Assembly (NCBI GenBank): GCA_017406005.1
Contig: JAFQZI010000098.1
Coordinates: 1-64,000 of the forward strand
Direction of reading: 5' to 3'
Length of the DNA: 64,000 nucleotides
Origin: Oscillospiraceae bacterium
GTDB lineage: Bacteria > Bacillota > Clostridia > Oscillospirales > Oscillospiraceae
The translations under genes were made by a program, and so were the position numbers. Below, in pieces: positions 24,578-33,204 of this stretch. Numbering within the stretch: position 1 is the first letter of the stretch; every line of letters starts with the position of its first letter. Below the pieces are notes generated by a model. The model saw only the letters and a program-made list of their open reading frames with translations, made no database searches and had not been told where the DNA came from.

Positions 24578-25731
24578 ATCTGAAAGAAGCCGATAAGCTG
24601 TATATCGCGAATACCTATGCGCGCTTCCCGGTAGAGCTGGTCTCCGGAAAGGGATCGCTTGTTTATGATGAGACAGGAAAAGAGTATATCGACATGGGCA
24701 GCGGGATCGGCGTCAATGCATTTGGTATCGCCGACGATCAATGGCAGGAAGCCGTGACGGCCCAGCTGGGCAAACTGCAGCATATGTCGAACCTGTACTT
24801 TACAGAGCCATGCGTAAAGCTGGCAGAGCTGCTCTGCAAAAAGACAGGGATGAAAAAAGTGTTCTTCTGCAACTCCGGTGCCGAAGCGAATGAGGGCATG
24901 ATCAAAACCGCAAGGAAATATGCCGCGGAGCACAAGGGGGAAGAATATTTTACCATCGTCACGCTGGTGAACAGTTTTCACGGCCGTACGATCACAACGC
25001 TGGCTGCAACCGGCCAGGAGCACTACCATGAGCTGTTCCAGCCGCTGACGCCGGGCTTTGTCCATGCTCCTGCAAACGATCTGGAAGCGGTCAAAAATGC
25101 GGCCCTGCAGAACAAGGCGGGAGCAGTCATGATTGAGTGCATCCAGGGAGAGGGCGGTGTCATCGCACTGGAAAAGGACTTTGTTCAGGGTCTGGCGGAT
25201 TTCTGTAAAGAAGAAGACATCCTTCTGCTCGTTGACGAGGTCCAGACCGGGAACGGGCGCTCCGGCGCACTCTATTCCTATATGAACTACAATGTTCAGC
25301 CGGACATCGTATCGACTGCGAAAGGCCTCGGAGGCGGCCTCCCGCTGGGGGCGATTCTCTTCGGGGAGAAAACGGAGTTTACACTTGGCGCCGGGGACCA
25401 CGGTTCCACCTTCGGCGGGAATCCGGTCAGCTGTGCAGGGGCGGTCAGTGTTCTGGAAAGGATCGACGACGCTCTGCTGGCCGAGGTTAAGAAAAAGAGT
25501 AAGTATGTTTTTTCGGCCATGGAAGGCACGCCCGGAGTCGAGGCCGTCACCGGGATGGGCCTGATGATCGGTATCAAAACCGTGAGGCCAGCCGCCGAAG
25601 TTGTGAAAACCTGTATGGAGAAAGGGGTCCTGTGCCTCACCGCGAAGGATAAGGTACGGCTTCTGCCCGCTTTGAATATCCCGATGGAATTGCTGGAAAA
25701 AGCGATCGGAATCATTAAGGAGTCACTATGA
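24574..25731 (+). CDS. argD: Acetylornithine aminotransferase
   Basis: 385 residues. PLP-dependent class III aminotransferase making acetylornithine from the semialdehyde. '[20 protein letters not shown]', '[16 protein letters not shown]', '[15 protein letters not shown]' and the PLP lysine in '[19 protein letters not shown]' are all present. ATGA overlaps with both argB and argF show tight coupling. Confidence 0.96.
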   Translation: MNLKEADKLYIANTYARFPVELVSGKGSLVYDETGKEYIDMGSGIGVNAFGIADDQWQEAVTAQLGKLQHMSNLYFTEPCVKLAELLCKKTGMKKVFFCNSGAEANEGMIKTARKYAAEHKGEEYFTIVTLVNSFHGRTITTLAATGQEHYHELFQPLTPGFVHAPANDLEAVKNAALQNKAGAVMIECIQGEGGVIALEKDFVQGLADFCKEEDILLLVDEVQTGNGRSGALYSYMNYNVQPDIVSTAKGLGGGLPLGAILFGEKTEFTLGAGDHGSTFGGNPVSCAGAVSVLERIDDALLAEVKKKSKYVFSAMEGTPGVEAVTGMGLMIGIKTVRPAAEVVKTCMEKGVLCLTAKDKVRLLPALNIPMELLEKAIGIIKESL

Positions 25732-26720
25732 ATCTGAAAAACCGCAACTTCCTGAAGCTGCTGGATTATTCCCCCGAGGAGATCCTGGCACTGATTGATC
25801 TCGCAGCAGATCTCAAAGAGAAAAAGAAAGCCGGTGTTCCGCACCGGCTGCTGGAAGGCAAAAACATTGCCCTGATATTCGAAAAAACCAGCACCCGCAC
25901 CCGCTGCAGCTTTGAAGTGGCGGCGGCAGATCTGGGCATGCATCCGGTCTATCTCGATCCGAAGTCCTCCCAGCTTGGGAAGAAAGAGAGTATTGCAGAC
26001 ACGGCCCGCGTGCTGGGCCGCATGTTTGACGGAATCGAATACCGTGGCTTTGAACAGGCAAGGGTGGAAAAGCTTGCGCAATATGCTGGAGTGCCGGTCT
26101 GGAACGGGCTGACAAATGAATTCCACCCGACACAGATCCTGGCCGATCTTCTGACCATTCGCGAGCATTTCGGGAGCCTGAAAGAGAAAAAGCTCGTCTA
26201 TCTGGGAGATGCGCGGTACAATATGGGCAATTCCCTGATGGTTGGCTGTGCAAAGATGGGGCTGCACTTTGTTGCCTGCGCTCCGGAGGCCTATTTCCCG
26301 GATCCGAAGCTGATCGATACCTGCCTTGCCGTCGCCTCGGAGACCGGCGCCGTACTCGAATTTGAAACGGATCCGCTGAAAGCAGTGCAGAATGCGGATG
26401 TGCTCTATACGGATATCTGGGTCTCCATGGGTGAGCCTGCGGAGGTCTGGGACCAGAGGATCCATGAGCTGCTTCCGTATCAGGTGACGCAGAAGCTGAT
26501 GGATGCGGCGGGGCCGCAGTGCCGCTTTATGCATTGCCTGCCTGCCTACCATGATCTTGAGACCGAAAACGGTCTGGAAGTCTGTAAAAAGTACGGTTTG
26601 GAAGCTCTCGAAGTGACGAATGAAGTCTTTGAAGGGCCGCAGTCCATCGTGTTCGATGAGGCGGAGAACCGTATGCACACCATCAAGGCCGTCATGGCAG
26701 CGACGCTCGGAGGATCATGA
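25728..26720 (+). CDS. argF: Ornithine carbamoyltransferase
   Basis: 330 residues. Makes citrulline from ornithine and carbamoyl phosphate. Carbamoyl-phosphate loop '[20 protein letters not shown]', '[18 protein letters not shown]' and the ornithine-side '[16 protein letters not shown]' are intact. A catabolic role is less likely, since no arcA or arcC lies nearby and carA and carB follow. Confidence 0.95.
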   Translation: MNLKNRNFLKLLDYSPEEILALIDLAADLKEKKKAGVPHRLLEGKNIALIFEKTSTRTRCSFEVAAADLGMHPVYLDPKSSQLGKKESIADTARVLGRMFDGIEYRGFEQARVEKLAQYAGVPVWNGLTNEFHPTQILADLLTIREHFGSLKEKKLVYLGDARYNMGNSLMVGCAKMGLHFVACAPEAYFPDPKLIDTCLAVASETGAVLEFETDPLKAVQNADVLYTDIWVSMGEPAEVWDQRIHELLPYQVTQKLMDAAGPQCRFMHCLPAYHDLETENGLEVCKKYGLEALEVTNEVFEGPQSIVFDEAENRMHTIKAVMAATLGGS

Positions 26721-26730
26721 GGACGCTACA

Positions 26731-27825
26731 ATGAAGAAAGCATATCTGGTACTGGAAAACGGCGAGGTCTTTGAAGGCCTCGCCATTGGCGCAGAGAGGG
26801 AACAGATCGGGGAGTTGGTGTTCACCACAGGGATGACCGGCTATCTGGAAACCCTGACAGACCCGAGCTATGCCGGGCAGATTATCCTCCAGACTTTCCC
26901 GTTGATCGGAAACTACGGCCTGATCCCGGAGGATTTCGAGGGGGGTTGCTTCGCCAGAGGCTATGTGGTGAAGGAACTCTGTGATCTTCCTTCGAATTTC
27001 CGGAGTCAGGGCACGCTGGACAGCTTCCTGAAGGAGAAAAACATACCGGGCATCTGCGGCATCGACACGCGGGCGGTCGCGAAGCGCCTGCGCGAACAGG
27101 GGACGATGAATGCCCTGATCTGCGCGGAAGTCCCGGCAGACCTTCAGGCAGTGAAGGACTACAGGATCGTCGGCGCAGTGGAATCTGTCGGCGGGAAGGA
27201 AATCCTGTATTATCCGGAGCCCTCTTCTGTCGGCGGTGGTGATGAAAAAGACGCTTCTGCACCGCATGTTGTCCTTGTCGATTACGGTGCCAAGCGGAAT
27301 ATTCTGCGCTGTCTGCTGAAGCGGGGCTGCAGCGTAACGGTAGTGCCGCATGACACGACGGCGGAGGATATCCTGGCGCTGAAGCCGGATGGAATCATGC
27401 TCTCCAACGGGCCGGGAGATCCGGAGGAGAATGTGTTTGAGATCGACCAGATCCGAAAGCTCATCGGCAATGTCCCGCTTTTCGGGATCTGCCTCGGCCA
27501 TCAGCTCACAGCCCTTGCCATGGGCGGAAAAACGGTGAAACTGAAGTACGGGCACCACGGTGCAAACCAGCCGGTAACGGACGGAACCCACACCTGGATC
27601 ACCAGCCAGAATCACAACTATGCCGTGGTGGCGGACAGCCTGGGCAATGTTGCCGAGCTGAGCTTTCAAAATGCAAATGACGGGAGCTGCGAGGGGCTGG
27701 AGTACCGCGGGCGGAATGCGTTTACGGTGCAGTTCCACCCGGAAGCCTGCGGAGGGCCTCATGACACGGAATTTCTGTTTGACCGCTTCCTGAAAATGAT
27801 GGAGGAAAAACATGCCGAGAGATAA
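26731..27825 (+). CDS. carA: Carbamoyl-phosphate synthase small (glutaminase) subunit
   Basis: 364 residues from the ATG at 26731; longer readings enter argF out of frame. Hydrolyses glutamine and channels ammonia to CarB. The N-terminal CPSase domain ('VFTTGMTGYLETLTDPSYAGQI') is followed by a class I amidotransferase domain with 'MLSNGPGDPEEN', the nucleophilic Cys in 'FGICLGHQLTALAMGG' and 'VQFHPEACGGPHDTEFLFD'. The 3' end overlaps carB by 14 bases. Confidence 0.96.
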   Translation: MKKAYLVLENGEVFEGLAIGAEREQIGELVFTTGMTGYLETLTDPSYAGQIILQTFPLIGNYGLIPEDFEGGCFARGYVVKELCDLPSNFRSQGTLDSFLKEKNIPGICGIDTRAVAKRLREQGTMNALICAEVPADLQAVKDYRIVGAVESVGGKEILYYPEPSSVGGGDEKDASAPHVVLVDYGAKRNILRCLLKRGCSVTVVPHDTTAEDILALKPDGIMLSNGPGDPEENVFEIDQIRKLIGNVPLFGICLGHQLTALAMGGKTVKLKYGHHGANQPVTDGTHTWITSQNHNYAVVADSLGNVAELSFQNANDGSCEGLEYRGRNAFTVQFHPEACGGPHDTEFLFDRFLKMMEEKHAER

Positions 27826-30800
27826 CAGTATCCAGAAGGTTCTGGTAATCGGTTCGGGCCCGATCGTAATCGGCCAGGCGGCTGAATTTGACTACGCCGG
27901 TGCACAGGCCTGCCGTGTGCTGCGGCAGGAAGGGATCCGGACGGTTCTGGTCAACTCCAACCCCGCTACCATCATGACGGACAAGCTGCTCGCCGATGTG
28001 ATTTATCTGGAGCCCCTGACACAGGAAACGCTCCGCCGCATTATCGAAAAGGAGCGGCCGGACGGGCTGCTTGCCGGCCTCGGCGGCCAGACGGGGCTCA
28101 CGCTCGCCATGCAGCTCGGGAGGAGTGGCGTCCTGGAGCATTACGGTGTGCGCTTGCTGGGCTCCGATCTCGAAGCCATCGAGCGCGCGGAGGATCGCGA
28201 ACGCTTCCGTGAGACGCTGCAGCAGATCGGGCAGCCGATGGTCCCTTCTGCAACTGCCACAACGGCAGCCGAAGCACTCCGCATTGCCGAGCGGATCGGA
28301 TATCCGGTCATCGTGAGGCCTGCTTATACGCTCGGAGGCAGCGGCGGAGGGATTGCCCAGAGTCCGAAAGCGCTTCAGGCCATCGCGCAGAACGGGCTTG
28401 ACCTCTCCCCGATCAGCCAGGTGCTCGTGGAAAAGTGCATCTCCGGCTGGAAGGAGATCGAGTTTGAGACGATGCGGGATGCCGCAGGCAATGTCATCGC
28501 CGTCTGTTCGATGGAAAACGTCGACCCTGTCGGCATCCACACGGGGGACTCGGTTGTCGTGGCCCCTGCCCTCACGCTGGCCGACCGGGAATACCAGATG
28601 CTTCGCAGTGCCGCGCTGGATATTATCACCGCACTCGGCATTGTCGGCGGCTGCAACTGCCAGTTTGCCCTGAATCCCGACAGCTTTGAATACGCTGTGA
28701 TCGAAGTGAACCCCCGTGTCTCCCGTTCTTCGGCGCTCGCGTCCAAGGCAACCGGATATCCGATCGCAAAAATCAGTACGAGGCTTGCCCTCGGCTACAA
28801 CCTCGACGAGATCGCAAACGACATTACGGGCAAGACCTGCGCCTGCTTTGAGCCTGCGCTTGACTATGTGGTTGTCAAGGTTCCGAAATGGCCTTTTGAC
28901 AAATTCCCCGATGCGAGCCGCCTGCTTGGCACACAGATGAAGGCGACGGGGGAAGTCATGTCGATTGCCCCGACCTTTGAACTGGCGCTTGCCAAGGCCC
29001 TGCGCGGCGTCGGCAAAGCTCCCGAGGGCGGGGACTGGCATGACCAGGACGACCGGAGGATCTGGTCGATCCTGCGTGCCCTGAAGCAGGGCACGGATCC
29101 CGAGGAGATCCATGCAGTCACGAAGATCGATCGCTGGTTCCTCTGGAAAATGCAGAAAATGGCGCTTGCGGAAGAGGCGGGAGAGAACACTTCCGGCCTT
29201 CCGGTCCCCTATAAAATGGTTGATACCTGTGCGGCGGAATTCGATGCGCAGACGCCGTATTTCTATGCCGGGATTCCCGGAGAGGAGTGCGAGGCAAGGA
29301 GCTTCCCGAGAAGCGGAAAGCCCGTCATCATGGTCCTCGGCTCCGGCCCGATCCGTATCGGGCAGGGCATTGAATTCGACTACAGCTCCGTCCACTGCGT
29401 CTGGACGCTGCGTGACATGGGCTATGATGTCGTCATGGTCAACAACAACCCGGAGACGGTTTCAACCGACTATGACACAGCCGACAGGCTGTACTTTGAG
29501 CCCCTGACGCCGGAAGATGTCTGGCCGATTATCGAGGTGGAAAAACCCGTCGGCGTGGTGGTCGCGTTCGGCGGCCAGACGGCGATCTCCCTTACCAAAT
29601 TTCTCGACAGCAAAGGCGTCCCGATCCTGGGCACGTCAGCCGACGGCATTGACCTTGCCGAAGACCGTGCGCGTTTCGACGCCCTTCTGGAGCAATTCGG
29701 GATACGGCGCCCGAAGGGGCGCGGCGTGAAGACGCTGGAAGAAGCCCTCACTGCGGCGGAGGAACTCGGATACCCGGTGCTGCTGCGCCCGAGCTACGTC
29801 ATCGGCGGGCAGAATATGTGTATTTCCCGGAACAGGGAAACCACGGAGCAGTATATGCGCGGCATTCTGGCCGGCGGGATAGAAAATCCTGTCCTGATCG
29901 ACCAGTATCTGCCCGGCATCGAGCTCGAAGTGGATGTGATTTCCGACGGGGAGGACGTCCTGATCCCCGGGATCATGGAGCATATTGAGCGGGCCGGCAT
30001 CCACAGCGGAGACTCCATTGCGGTCTATCCGCCCTATAATCTGTCGGATCGTTTCCTCCACCGGATCTGTGATGTTTCAGAGAAGCTTGCCCTGGCACTC
30101 GGGACCAGGGGCCTTGTGAATATCCAGTACCTGATCTATCAGGATGAGCTGTATGTCATTGAGGTCAATCCCCGCGCCTCCCGCACGGTGCCTTATATCT
30201 CAAAGGTGACAAATGTGCCGATGGTGGATATTGCGGCACATGTCATGCTCGGCGAAAAGCTGAGAAATCTCGGCTGTGGAACGGGCCTGTGCCGTACGCC
30301 GCCGTATACGGCGGTCAAAGTTCCGGTCTTCTCCTTTGAAAAGCTGAATGATGCCAACTCCATTCTTGGTCCGGAGATGAAGTCCACCGGAGAGGTGCTC
30401 GGCATCGGGCGGAGTTTTGCCGAAGCCATGTTTAAGGGGCTTACGGCGGCCGGGTTCCGGATGGAGCTCAAGTCTGTGCTCCTGAGTGTGGAGACGCCGG
30501 ATTATCCGGAAATCCTCCCCCTTGCACAGCGTTTTCACAGCCTTGGCCTGAAAATCTATGCCACGGAAGGCACAGCCGAGGCGATTGCCTCCCTGGGGCT
30601 TCCCGTCACGTCCATCAACGCCGAGCGCCTGATGCAGGATCGGGATCTTGCAGGCCTTGGGCTCATCGTGTACACTGGCGCTGTCCGTGACGGCACCATG
30701 GGGGATTATATCGCCCTGCATCGCCGGGCTATGCAGCTCGGCATTCCGTGCCTTACCTCGACCGACACGGCAAATGCCCTGGCCGACAGCATCGCCTCGC

Positions 30801-31696
30801 GCTACAGCCGCGAGAATACGGAACTTGTCGATCTCAATGCGATGCGCCCGTGGCGGCAGACCATTCCCTTTACCAAAATGCAGGACTGCGGCAATGACTA
30901 TATCTTTATCGAGAACTTCGACGGGAAGATTTCCTGTCCGGAATCCCTGTGTGTATCCCTCTGCCGGCCGCATACGGGCATCGGCGCCGACGGAATTGTG
31001 CTTCTGGAGAACTCTCGGGTGGCGGACGTACGGATGCGCAGCTTTAACCGGGACGGCAGTGAAGGCAAAATGGCCGGCAACAATCTGCGCTGCACCGGCA
31101 AATACATGTACGACAAAGGCTACCTCCGCAAGGAGATGCTGACCGTGGAAACAGCTGACGGCGTCAGGCACCTGCACCTCTTTTGCCGGGACGGACTGGT
31201 GAGCTCGGTTACCGTGAATATGGGAAAGGTTCGCTGGAAAGCGGAGAAAATTCCCGTCATTACGGACAGGGAACGCCTGATCGACAGCCAGATCCGGATC
31301 GGAAACCGGGAATACAGCGTGACCTGCCTTTCCGTGGGCAATCCGCACTGCGTTGTCTTCTGCGACAGTATCGATGCCTGCAATCTTGAAGAGCTCGGCC
31401 CGCGTTTCGAACATGCGGAGATCTTCCCGGAGCGGATCAATACGGAATTTGTGCGGGTAGTAAACCGTACGAATCTGCGTATGCGTGTCTGGGAGCGCGG
31501 CATCGGCGAAACGCTTGCCTGCGGAACCGGGGCCTGTGCTGCAGCAGCAGCTGCGGTGGAAAACGGGTTCTGCGACCGGGGTGCGGATATCCACGTCAGT
31601 CTCCCCGGGGGAGAACTGATTGTGAATTACACGGAGGACCGTGTGCTCCTGACCGGCGGCGCAACAAAAGTCTTCGAAGGCACCTTCGCCTATTAA
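27812..31696 (+). CDS. carB: Carbamoyl-phosphate synthase large subunit fused to a diaminopimelate epimerase domain
   Basis: 1294 residues in one frame. Residues 1 to about 1015 are CarB: two ATP-grasp halves ('VLVIGSGPIVIGQAAEFDYAG' and 'VMVLGSGPIRIGQGIEFDYSS') and a C-terminal MGS-like allosteric domain ('GLKIYATEGTAEAIASLGLP'). From about 1019 a complete DapF fold begins ('IPFTKMQDCGNDYIFIENF'), with 'HTGIGADGIVLL', 'SVGNPHCVVFC' and the second catalytic cysteine in 'GETLACGTGACAAAA' (C1237). The first catalytic cysteine of the (M/Q)CGNG motif is Ala1088 ('GKMAGNNLRC'). No SD or clear start precedes the DapF part, so it is made as a fusion. CarB supplies carbamoyl phosphate for ArgF; DapF would serve lysine and peptidoglycan synthesis if active. 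Last gene of the arginine operon. Confidence 0.93.
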   Translation: MPRDNSIQKVLVIGSGPIVIGQAAEFDYAGAQACRVLRQEGIRTVLVNSNPATIMTDKLLADVIYLEPLTQETLRRIIEKERPDGLLAGLGGQTGLTLAMQLGRSGVLEHYGVRLLGSDLEAIERAEDRERFRETLQQIGQPMVPSATATTAAEALRIAERIGYPVIVRPAYTLGGSGGGIAQSPKALQAIAQNGLDLSPISQVLVEKCISGWKEIEFETMRDAAGNVIAVCSMENVDPVGIHTGDSVVVAPALTLADREYQMLRSAALDIITALGIVGGCNCQFALNPDSFEYAVIEVNPRVSRSSALASKATGYPIAKISTRLALGYNLDEIANDITGKTCACFEPALDYVVVKVPKWPFDKFPDASRLLGTQMKATGEVMSIAPTFELALAKALRGVGKAPEGGDWHDQDDRRIWSILRALKQGTDPEEIHAVTKIDRWFLWKMQKMALAEEAGENTSGLPVPYKMVDTCAAEFDAQTPYFYAGIPGEECEARSFPRSGKPVIMVLGSGPIRIGQGIEFDYSSVHCVWTLRDMGYDVVMVNNNPETVSTDYDTADRLYFEPLTPEDVWPIIEVEKPVGVVVAFGGQTAISLTKFLDSKGVPILGTSADGIDLAEDRARFDALLEQFGIRRPKGRGVKTLEEALTAAEELGYPVLLRPSYVIGGQNMCISRNRETTEQYMRGILAGGIENPVLIDQYLPGIELEVDVISDGEDVLIPGIMEHIERAGIHSGDSIAVYPPYNLSDRFLHRICDVSEKLALALGTRGLVNIQYLIYQDELYVIEVNPRASRTVPYISKVTNVPMVDIAAHVMLGEKLRNLGCGTGLCRTPPYTAVKVPVFSFEKLNDANSILGPEMKSTGEVLGIGRSFAEAMFKGLTAAGFRMELKSVLLSVETPDYPEILPLAQRFHSLGLKIYATEGTAEAIASLGLPVTSINAERLMQDRDLAGLGLIVYTGAVRDGTMGDYIALHRRAMQLGIPCLTSTDTANALADSIASRYSRENTELVDLNAMRPWRQTIPFTKMQDCGNDYIFIENFDGKISCPESLCVSLCRPHTGIGADGIVLLENSRVADVRMRSFNRDGSEGKMAGNNLRCTGKYMYDKGYLRKEMLTVETADGVRHLHLFCRDGLVSSVTVNMGKVRWKAEKIPVITDRERLIDSQIRIGNREYSVTCLSVGNPHCVVFCDSIDACNLEELGPRFEHAEIFPERINTEFVRVVNRTNLRMRVWERGIGETLACGTGACAAAAAAVENGFCDRGADIHVSLPGGELIVNYTEDRVLLTGGATKVFEGTFAY

Positions 31697-31701
31697 CAAA
31701 T

Positions 31702-31727
31702 CCGCACAGGCCTCCCAGCCTGTGCGG
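31702..31727 (+). terminator. Terminator of the arginine operon
   Basis: CCGCACAGG - 8-base loop - CCTGTGCGG, 5 bases after the stop codon, followed by AT-rich sequence without a long T-run. Confidence 0.7.
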
Positions 31728-31818
31728 AATAATTATCAGTATTTATTTTATTTAATCAGCACTCCGCTCCGTCCTACTCCGACGCCTAACGGTGTTACTT
31801 CACTCTCCTAACTTATTT

Positions 31819-31891
31819 GCTCGCGACGGAGCAGTAACTACGAGGTACAATGTACCCTTCGCGAGCACCTGGAGTGCACTTATTAGGGCAT
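31819..31891. repeat. Dispersed 48-nt-core hairpin element, copy C
   Basis: Core GCTCGCGA (31819-31826) ... TCGCGAGC (31859-31866), 48 nt, with inner GGAGCAGTAACTACGAGGTA and CAATGTACCC. The tail has GTGCACTTATTAGGGCAT. It lies between the converging carB-dapF and Rrf2 genes. Confidence 0.8.
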
Positions 31892-31898
31892 ATACTCC

Positions 31899-32330
31899 TT
31901 AAATAACGTAATCAAACCCATCAGTTTCCTTCTGTATCAGATCCTCAATCGTGTAGGCACTCAGATACGTCCTCACGGCTTCATCCAGCCCCTTCCAAAG
32001 CCCAAGCGTGCGGCATTCCACCATGCGCGTGCAGGGGGGAGTATCTTCCTCCAGGCAGGCAACCGGTGCAAGCGTGCCTTCCATCAGGCAGACGACGTCA
32101 TAAACATTAATCTGATCCGGCGCCTTGTTCAGCTGATAACCGCCGCCCTTGCCGCGAAGGCCTTTAATGACGCCGGCCTTGACCAGGTCTTTGACGATGT
32201 TTTCAAGGTATTTTTCTGATATCTCCTGCCGTTCGGCAATTTCCTTGAGAGGAATATTGGTGGGGGAAGGGTGTTCTGCCATATCGACAAGAACACGCAG
32301 CGCATAGCGGCCTTTTGTGGAAATCATCAT
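31899..32330 (-). CDS. Rrf2-family transcriptional regulator (IscR-like cysteines)
   Basis: 143 residues from the ATG at 32330. The winged HTH 'MISTKGRYALRVLVDMAEH' and 'LKEIAERQEISEKYLENIVKDLVKAGVIKGLRGKGGGYQL' are standard Rrf2. Three cysteines in 'CLEEDTPPCTRMVEC' (C-X7-C-X5-C) resemble the Fe-S ligand loop of IscR (C-X5-C-X5-C), so iron-sulfur or redox sensing is likely. No isc/suf genes adjoin it. It follows rsmE by 14 bases on the same strand. Confidence 0.9.
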   Translation of the reverse strand: MMISTKGRYALRVLVDMAEHPSPTNIPLKEIAERQEISEKYLENIVKDLVKAGVIKGLRGKGGGYQLNKAPDQINVYDVVCLMEGTLAPVACLEEDTPPCTRMVECRTLGLWKGLDEAVRTYLSAYTIEDLIQKETDGFDYVI

Positions 32331-32344
32331 TTTGCAGAGGCTCC

Positions 32345-33085
32345 TTATTCCAGATTCCCGGAAGCAAACATCAGCGCTGACAGCGCAACGATCGGTGCCG
32401 TCTCGCACCTCAGGATCCGCTCACCCATCGAGCAGATATGGCAGCCGGTGATTTTCGCAAGGTCTGCCTCATACTGGGCAAATCCCCCTTCAGGCCCGGT
32501 GATGATGGCGGCCGTCTTTGCCTCGCGGCAGCCTTTCAAAGCATTGTCAAGGCTTTCGCGTTCGCCGGTTTCGTACATGAAAAGGCTCAGGTCTTTCTGG
32601 ATGGCGGTATTCAGGCACTGCGTGAAGTCTCCGATCCAGCGCACCTCGGGGATGATGCCGCGGCCGGACTGTTTTGCGGCCTCCTCCGAAATCCGATTCC
32701 AGCGCTCCAGCTTCTTGTTGCGCCCGCCTTCATCCAGCTTGGCAACACAGCGTTCACAGGTAAAGAAGCAGACTTCAAATGCTCCCGCCTCGACGGACTT
32801 CTGAATAATATAATCCGTTCTGTCACTGCCCTTCGGAAGCCCGCACAGCACTGAAACCTTGATGCCCGGCTCAGACTTGCAGGGAGTCACTTCAACCACT
32901 TCTGCTTCCACTTCTTCTTTTGTTGCCTTGACGATCCGGCACTTGTAATCGCTGCCTTGCGTGTCGCAGAGGATCACGTCGTCCCCGGGGCGGAGGCGCA
33001 GAACATGCACATGCTCGGCATCACGGCCCGTCATAATGGCCGTTCCTCCGAGAATGTTGGTGCCGGCTATGAAAAATCTTGGCAT
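32345..33085 (-). CDS. rsmE: 16S rRNA (uracil-1498-N3)-methyltransferase
   Basis: 246 residues from the ATG at 33085 (SD GGAGGG, 7 bases). SPOUT-fold enzyme methylating U1498 of 16S rRNA. N-terminal PUA-like part 'MPRFFIAGTNILGGTAIMTGRDAEHVHVLRLRPGD'; C-terminal knot with 'AAIITGPEGGFAQYEADL' and 'MGERILRCETAPIVALSAL', the SAM-binding region. First gene of a pair with the Rrf2 regulator; divergent from the AAA protein gene. Confidence 0.94.
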   Translation of the reverse strand: MPRFFIAGTNILGGTAIMTGRDAEHVHVLRLRPGDDVILCDTQGSDYKCRIVKATKEEVEAEVVEVTPCKSEPGIKVSVLCGLPKGSDRTDYIIQKSVEAGAFEVCFFTCERCVAKLDEGGRNKKLERWNRISEEAAKQSGRGIIPEVRWIGDFTQCLNTAIQKDLSLFMYETGERESLDNALKGCREAKTAAIITGPEGGFAQYEADLAKITGCHICSMGERILRCETAPIVALSALMFASGNLE

Positions 33086-33145
33086 ATACAATCCCTCCGG
33101 ATCATTTTCTTTTATTTTTATCATTAAACCACACTTTTCCCCTAT

Positions 33146-33173
33146 TTGCAACTGGAGGAATTTGTATTATAAT
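33146..33173 (+). promoter_or_regulatory. Promoter of the TerB-like/AAA protein gene
   Basis: TTGCAA (33146-33151), a 16-base spacer and TATAAT (33168-33173). Confidence 0.6.
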
Positions 33174-33204
33174 ATGCGGAGAAATTTTGATGGAGGGAAA
33201 ACCT

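Noticed and set aside
27722..29395. Long open frame antisense to carB (557 codons), with others antisense to argG/argH (19418-20878) and to the sugar permeases (16902-18605)
   Set aside because: They mirror strongly conserved sense genes, show no SD and have low-complexity composition typical of antisense shadows in GC-rich codon usage.
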